From assembly GCA_017962105.1 (NCBI GenBank), contig JAGCVY010000081.1:1-64000 (forward strand): a stretch of DNA of 64,000 nt. Reading direction: 5' to 3'. Within the stretch, counting starts at the first letter, position 1, and each line of letters starts with the position of its first letter. Below, piece after piece: positions 59,892 through 64,000 of the stretch. The notes under the pieces are model-generated. The model saw only the letters and a program-made list of their open reading frames with translations. It was not told the origin of the DNA and ran no database searches. The translations under genes and the position numbers were made by a program. The stretch comes from Lachnospiraceae bacterium. Lineage in GTDB: Bacteria > Bacillota > Clostridia > Lachnospirales > Lachnospiraceae.

Positions 59892-60626
59892 TCATTTCTC
59901 CTCAATGGTGTTCTTCGAGCTGTTCTTTTTCAGATACTCCGCATACGCCTGATCGATATACACTTTAAATGCATCATAGTCTTCCCAGCGGAACGGGAAC
60001 CCGTGTATTTCGGCCTGAAGTACCTCTTTTGCAAATGCTCTCAGCCCGTCCATATACGATCCGTTGAAATACTCGATGACGAAGGAGCGAGCCTTCTTCT
60101 TAATCTCGTCTTTCAGAAAGACTCCGTCATTATCGGACAGAAACACGGCAGGGGTTTCTTCGCGGCGCTTGATCTTCGCAGCCAAAGTTTTGGCTTCTTT
60201 CGCATCTTCTTCCTCCAGCTCCTCACTGGGCTGATAGAATCCGTTCTCGATGATCCACATAAGCAGATACGTAAAATCATCGTAGGCGTACTGCCACACG
60301 ATATTCTTCTCTTCCTTCGTCAGATCTTTCTCCGTTTTTCCATGCTGTCTGCAGTACTGTTCACAGGCCCCGATGTAATTCAGGCCGTGATCGTCGTACA
60401 GATTCTCCGCAAACACCTTCGGTGCGGCCGCTTGAAGATCTGCCCCGCTCTGATCGGATTTCTGCTTTCGGATCTTACGAACAAAATGAATAAACAGGCA
60501 CTCCCAGAGAAGACCGATCACAAGCAGTATGATAAAAGCAGGTAAGGAATCGTTCATGATCCCTACGATAGCCAGAAAGAAGTGACCTAACGCCAGAAGC
60601 TGAATAAGCACAACAGCCAATATCAT
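59892..60626 (-). CDS. Membrane protein of unknown function
   Basis: 244 residues with two or more N-terminal membrane helices (about 3-22 and 26-48) and a long charged cytoplasmic part. The HGKTEKDLTKEEKNIVWQYA region and ENGFYQPSEELEEEDAKEA are acidic, helical and without known motif. SD GGAGG. The adjacent downstream gene is a pseudogene, so the pair may be a broken system. Confidence 0.55.
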   Translation of the reverse strand: MILAVVLIQLLALGHFFLAIVGIMNDSLPAFIILLVIGLLWECLFIHFVRKIRKQKSDQSGADLQAAAPKVFAENLYDDHGLNYIGACEQYCRQHGKTEKDLTKEEKNIVWQYAYDDFTYLLMWIIENGFYQPSEELEEEDAKEAKTLAAKIKRREETPAVFLSDNDGVFLKDEIKKKARSFVIEYFNGSYMDGLRAFAKEVLQAEIHGFPFRWEDYDAFKVYIDQAYAEYLKKNSSKNTIEEK

Positions 60627-60706
60627 GATCCGTACACCTCCGATGTTTTATCGTGTAATAATCCCTGCTGCCCCCCATATGCAAAATGCAGCTGACAAGC
60701 AGCCCC

Positions 60707-61243
60707 CTAATTGTTTTCGCTGTCCTTATAAACCCTCGACCCGGTTGCGCCTTTCTGCCCCTGATATTTCCCGTTATAAGGATTGAGCGCATCTTCGTCC
60801 ATCTCGGCAAATACAAGCTGACCGACTCGGCGTCCCGCCTTCAGTTCGATTGCGCACTTGTTCGCGTTGTATAATTCCAATGTTATCTCGCCCTTGAAAC
60901 CCGGATCAACCCATCCTGCGTTTTGAATGAACAATCCCATCCTTCCGAGCGAACTTCTTCCTTCAACAAACGCCGTCAGATTGTTTGGAAGTTCGAAATA
61001 CTCCATTGTCGTCGCCAGGACAAACTGTCCGGGCATAATAAGGAATGTGTCCGTTGTGATCGTCTTATACTTTATCTCATTTTCCAATGTTATTACGCCC
61101 GAAGGAGTATCATCAACAATGCTGAAGGTGCGTCCCAACCGAATGTCAACGCTTGCGGGCTGAATCTGCTCCTCCGTCAACGGCTCAATCTTCAGCGTTT
61201 TCTCCCCGATCATTTTGATTATTGTTTTATCAGACAGTATCAT
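60707..61243 (-). CDS. dcd: dCTP deaminase (possibly bifunctional dCTP deaminase/dUTPase)
   Basis: 178 residues from [13 protein letters not shown]. The core [20 protein letters not shown] and [15 protein letters not shown] match the DCD/dUTPase trimeric fold, and the C-terminal [19 protein letters not shown] is the usual tail. The enzyme deaminates dCTP to dUTP (bifunctional forms give dUMP directly). The longer frame to 61336 is leader. dCTP deaminases also occur as phage-defence enzymes; the accessory setting makes either role possible. Confidence 0.9.
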   Translation of the reverse strand: MILSDKTIIKMIGEKTLKIEPLTEEQIQPASVDIRLGRTFSIVDDTPSGVITLENEIKYKTITTDTFLIMPGQFVLATTMEYFELPNNLTAFVEGRSSLGRMGLFIQNAGWVDPGFKGEITLELYNANKCAIELKAGRRVGQLVFAEMDEDALNPYNGKYQGQKGATGSRVYKDSENN

Positions 61244-61283
61244 AGTTTCTATCCACCTATTCCCGGTTTTATTATCTTTCTTT

Positions 61284-61664
61284 TCAGTCACATGGATATG
61301 GCAACAGCTCCAATACATTGACCTTCGTGTCCTCACTCACGATAACATTTATGCTTTTATCGTAACTGTACATCATCTGTCTGCAGTTTCCGCAAGGCGG
61401 CAGTATTTTTTCATTCTCACCGCCCAAAACCGCAACAACAGTATCAAACTCACGCTCCCCTGCAGTGATCGCGCTTCCGATCGCGATAACCTCTGCACAG
61501 GATCCGTGGCTCACGCTGTCACAATTCACACCCACATAGATCTTTCCGCTTTTCGTTCTGACTGCCGCTCCTACGGTATGCCACCAACGGATACTGTCAT
61601 AATTATCCCTGATGGCCTTCTTTGCAGCCTCAATCAACTCGTAATCCAAACCGTTTAAGTTCAT
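61284..61664 (-). CDS. Cytidine deaminase-like protein (blasticidin-S deaminase-type)
   Basis: 126 residues. Zinc site [12 protein letters not shown] (CAE instead of HAE) and [11 protein letters not shown] (PCxxC) are arranged as in blasticidin-S deaminases, and [13 protein letters not shown] is the substrate-side strand. Such proteins deaminate cytosine nucleosides, including nucleoside antibiotics. The ATG at 61664 has AGGGGGAAAA upstream. It stands between dcd and a nucleoside hydrolase. Confidence 0.88.
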   Translation of the reverse strand: MNLNGLDYELIEAAKKAIRDNYDSIRWWHTVGAAVRTKSGKIYVGVNCDSVSHGSCAEVIAIGSAITAGEREFDTVVAVLGGENEKILPPCGNCRQMMYSYDKSINVIVSEDTKVNVLELLPYPCD

Positions 61665-61712
61665 TATTGTTTTTTCCCCCTGATTCAATCTACTTTCCCG
61701 AAAATATCCGGC

Positions 61713-62612
61713 TTAACTCTGATCAGAGCTAAACAGCTCAAGTTTGGCGATAAAATCCTCCAGAATATACCGGCTGTCCACATCCGTATAGATTCTTATA
61801 TTTCCAGCGTCTGCTGCGGTTGCGGATGATGTGTCCGAAGCGATTTCCGGAGCAGGAACTGTCTTGTAGTGCCCGCAACCGGGATTGAGCGCAATCGCAA
61901 TGGCGGGAGAATCGCCGAGAGACCAGCTCTCCCCCTGCGTCCAGCCGGCTTCCCCGGAATTATTATATGTCATAAGGTTTTCATACAGATGCTGCCCGAT
62001 CTTTCCACACACGCTGATCCGCCGTTTGATTTCCGCAATCCCTATTGTTACCGTTCCGTAAACCTGCGACGGAACAAGCCACAGGTTCACCTTGCTTCGG
62101 AGCACGAAATTGGCTGCAGCAATATCATTTCCCGCATTAAACTCCCGAAAAGGCGCCTTATACGGTGCTTCTCCGTGGGTTCCGATCCAGATTACCGTCA
62201 TCCGGCCGGCAATTTCCGGACAGGTTTGCAAAGCCACGGCAACGTTGGTGATGGCCCCCTGACACAACACAAACAACGGCCGTTCGCTGTCCTCCATCGC
62301 CTCATCAATGATGAACCGAACGCCCTCTGAGATATCTCCGTCCGACTCCAAAGGTCCCCTCTGGCCCCGAAACGTCGGAACAGTCACACCCATTGCCTTC
62401 GTGATCGCGACAATCTCTTCGTAGCTTTTTTCCATCGAATCAGGTCTCGCAAAATGTTCCGCGACAATTCCCCTTACGATCAATTTGGGTGAAAGGATCG
62501 CATGAACGATCGCAAACGGGTCATCCGCCTCACAGGCAGCATCCGTATCGATGATCACACGGATTTTCTTATGATCCGGAATATCAAATCCGCACAGTAT
62601 TCGTTGCGTCAT
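61713..62612 (-). CDS. Inosine/uridine-preferring nucleoside hydrolase
   Basis: 299 residues. N-terminal VIIDTDAACEADDPFAIV is the calcium-binding DTDxxxDD signature; LFVLCQGAITNVA and REFNAGNDIAAANFVLRS are family blocks. It hydrolyses nucleosides to base and ribose. SD GGAGGAG, ATG. It closes a block of nucleotide enzymes with the deaminases and the MTA/SAH nucleosidase. Confidence 0.9.
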   Translation of the reverse strand: MTQRILCGFDIPDHKKIRVIIDTDAACEADDPFAIVHAILSPKLIVRGIVAEHFARPDSMEKSYEEIVAITKAMGVTVPTFRGQRGPLESDGDISEGVRFIIDEAMEDSERPLFVLCQGAITNVAVALQTCPEIAGRMTVIWIGTHGEAPYKAPFREFNAGNDIAAANFVLRSKVNLWLVPSQVYGTVTIGIAEIKRRISVCGKIGQHLYENLMTYNNSGEAGWTQGESWSLGDSPAIAIALNPGCGHYKTVPAPEIASDTSSATAADAGNIRIYTDVDSRYILEDFIAKLELFSSDQS

Positions 62613-62770
62613 AACTCCTCCTTCTCCGTTGCCGGGAAGACCGAATAATCTTCTGTCAAAGCGAGATAATCATCAAACAGCAGAATTCTCACGTCATAAT
62701 ATGCCGCTGTTCACTTTGTTACCTCACAGACATTTTCCGTCATTCAAATATCCTTTGACCACGTGAATCT
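62613..62770. other. Intergenic stretch with a possible gene-end remnant
   Basis: Minus strand carries an open stretch RILLFDDYLALTEDYSVF ending ATEKEEL and a stop that overlaps the nucleoside hydrolase ATG. It has no good start and may be the tail of a lost gene. The octamer CATTTTCC is at 62731. No terminator or RNA is obvious. Confidence 0.25.
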
Positions 62771-63439
62771 TTACACATGGAACCGCCTCCGAAACTCTTC
62801 TGCCACGGCTCTTCCGCGGAAGATAACAGCGCCCGCGAAGAGAACGACGCTGACCATCAGGCAGACCGCCCACGCAAGAGGCATTTCGGCCCTTACAAAG
62901 TAAAAGATGACGCTCGGCACAACCCCTATAAACAGTCCCGAGAGAAGGTAGGCCATTGTATTGCCGTTTTTATCTATCAGTGCAAGAACGAAATTCGCCG
63001 TGATCATGGCCGCCAGCGCGCTCGGGATTACCAGATCGACAGTAATCTTCATAAAGCCGAAAAAGTATGCGGTGACACACCAGCCCGCAATCGCGAGCAG
63101 CACCAGCATGGTCACCTTGCCTGCAGACCCGGTTCCCGGCTTAAACTGCCGCATGATCCCGAACTCGAACACCATAAGCCACATGGCCAAAAGCAGGCTC
63201 CAGTGCAGCTTCGGATAGCCCGGCAGCCGGAGTCCGACCATGAAATCGAGACCGATCCCGACAATCAGAAGCCCCCATGCGAGGAACAACTGTGCCTTGT
63301 AAAAGAACGACCGCTTCTTCTGCGCCTCAAATTTCGGATAACAGGGATCCTCGCCGGAGCCTGTCAGCTTGCTCTGGCATAGCGGGCATTTTACGAGATC
63401 CCCTGCAATCCCGACCTTGCAATAAGGACATTGTCTCAT
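62771..63439 (-). CDS. Zinc-ribbon membrane protein (DUF6320-like)
   Basis: 222 residues. N-terminal zinc ribbon CPYCKVGI...CPLCQSKL, then about seven membrane helices (about 50-68, 80-95, 105-125, 130-150, 160-180, 190-215). The layout fits DUF6320. ATG at 63439 has GGAGG. The gene overlaps its upstream neighbour by 4 nt (ATGA), and these two families are often paired. Function unknown. Confidence 0.75.
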   Translation of the reverse strand: MRQCPYCKVGIAGDLVKCPLCQSKLTGSGEDPCYPKFEAQKKRSFFYKAQLFLAWGLLIVGIGLDFMVGLRLPGYPKLHWSLLLAMWLMVFEFGIMRQFKPGTGSAGKVTMLVLLAIAGWCVTAYFFGFMKITVDLVIPSALAAMITANFVLALIDKNGNTMAYLLSGLFIGVVPSVIFYFVRAEMPLAWAVCLMVSVVLFAGAVIFRGRAVAEEFRRRFHV

Positions 63440-64000
63440 CTGATCACCTCCGTCGCACATACGGTGATGTCCACTCCGGACGCGGAGAGGAACCTCACAA
63501 ACTTCTTCACGACACCGGTGTTCATGTACGCTGAGGAAACCCCGAGGGTCAGCCGGTCCTCATAGCCAAACATGGTGGAGAACAGGGTGTTGGTACTGCA
63601 GAACCCGCTGTAATTCTCAATATGCTCCCCCATGGACTTCGGAGGCTTCTGAACGCCCATGTTGGAGAAGGTCATGGACACCTTCCGGTTGGCTTTCTTC
63701 GTAAAATGCCTTACCACCCACTGCTTGATAAACAGCGGCACCACCCGGACCGGAGCCACGTACTCCATGGTCTCAAACGTGTCCATCTGCTTTTTCACAT
63801 TTTCCTCGGTCAGCTGACTCTTGAGGGACGCGTCAAATTCCGCGGCCAGCTCTTCCAGCGTGATCTCGCTGTCAAAGACATGCGACACATTTACACTGTT
63901 GAAGAAGTTTCGCGTAGTCTTCGACGGAAAATAATTCCGAAGGTTCACCGGCAGGGAGATCGTCACCGGAAGATGGCTCTTCCGGGAAGGCATCTCACCG
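63436..64000 (-). CDS. Condensation-type acyltransferase, C-terminal part (truncated at the window edge)
   Basis: The frame runs off the right end; about 187 residues are visible. VTFSNMGVQKPP and the surrounding beta-strand pattern, with ITLEELAAEFDASLKSQL and NTLFSTMFGYEDRLTLGVSS, recall the C-terminal half of condensation/acyltransferase (alcohol acetyltransferase-like) domains. Paired with the zinc-ribbon membrane protein. The catalytic HHxxxD part lies outside the window. Confidence 0.6.
   Translation of the reverse strand, partial: GEMPSRKSHLPVTISLPVNLRNYFPSKTTRNFFNSVNVSHVFDSEITLEELAAEFDASLKSQLTEENVKKQMDTFETMEYVAPVRVVPLFIKQWVVRHFTKKANRKVSMTFSNMGVQKPPKSMGEHIENYSGFCSTNTLFSTMFGYEDRLTLGVSSAYMNTGVVKKFVRFLSASGVDITVCATEVIR

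Overview
The window looks like chromosomal DNA of a Gram-positive Firmicute, most likely a gut- or rumen-type Clostridia member near Lachnospiraceae. Evidence: strong AGGAGG-type ribosome binding sites, sigma-A-like promoters, lipoboxes, cell-wall-binding repeats, a sortase-type C-terminus, BceS/VanS-type two-component systems and mid-range GC. Nearly every gene lies on the minus strand, so transcription and probably replication run right to left. No rRNA, tRNA, CRISPR array, insertion sequence or prophage was seen.

Layout by coordinate: (1) 0.2-2.6 kb: an XRE regulator followed by glmS. (2) 2.8-14.4 kb: an envelope operon with a small lipoprotein, a membrane-anchored VanX-type peptidase, a cell-wall-repeat transglutaminase, an MBOAT acyltransferase, its DHHW/AlgJ-like partner and a large Ig-repeat surface protein. 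(3) 14.6-19.9 kb: purine genes, a natural PurA-PurC fusion, then purB and guaA. (4) 20-31 kb: mixed housekeeping and accessory genes (flavoprotein, a plus-strand Phd/PIN toxin-antitoxin pair, ADP-ribosylglycohydrolase, GH8 exo-oligoxylanase, ABC exporter, membrane-anchored EEP phosphatase, HAD, nitroreductase, histidine phosphatase). (5) 31.3-36.1 kb: a monoacylglycerol-lipase/glycerol-kinase operon continuing into two lipoproteins and a DUF3592 protein. (6) 36.2-41.5 kb: two ABC exporters flanking a histidine kinase with no response regulator. (7) 41.6-43.7 kb: low-molecular-weight phosphatase, flavin reductase and MBL hydrolase. (8) 43.8-50.1 kb: a complete antimicrobial-peptide-sensing style module (response regulator, kinase, membrane protein, lipoprotein, two permeases, ATPase) with matching direct-repeat operators at two promoters. 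(9) 50.2-62.6 kb: an AT-richer accessory block with orphan immunity genes (SUKH, Imm42), a Cys/His-repeat protein, GNATs, Nudix, nucleotide-salvage enzymes and at least three broken genes. (10) 62.8 kb to the end: a zinc-ribbon membrane protein and a truncated condensation-type acyltransferase.

How the parts relate: glmS supplies GlcN-6-P for the wall polymers that the adjacent envelope operon probably acetylates, trims and decorates. The purine operon makes both AMP and GMP branch enzymes. The lipase operon releases glycerol and phosphorylates it. The two-component module at 43.8-50.1 kb appears to regulate itself and its transporter.

The strongest signal not explained by genes is an octamer, GGAAAATG (consensus CGRAAAATG). 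It is present about 43 times on either strand where about 2 are expected. It occurs in several reading frames and in intergenic DNA, and becomes scarce in the accessory block. Counts were made by eye and need a computed check.
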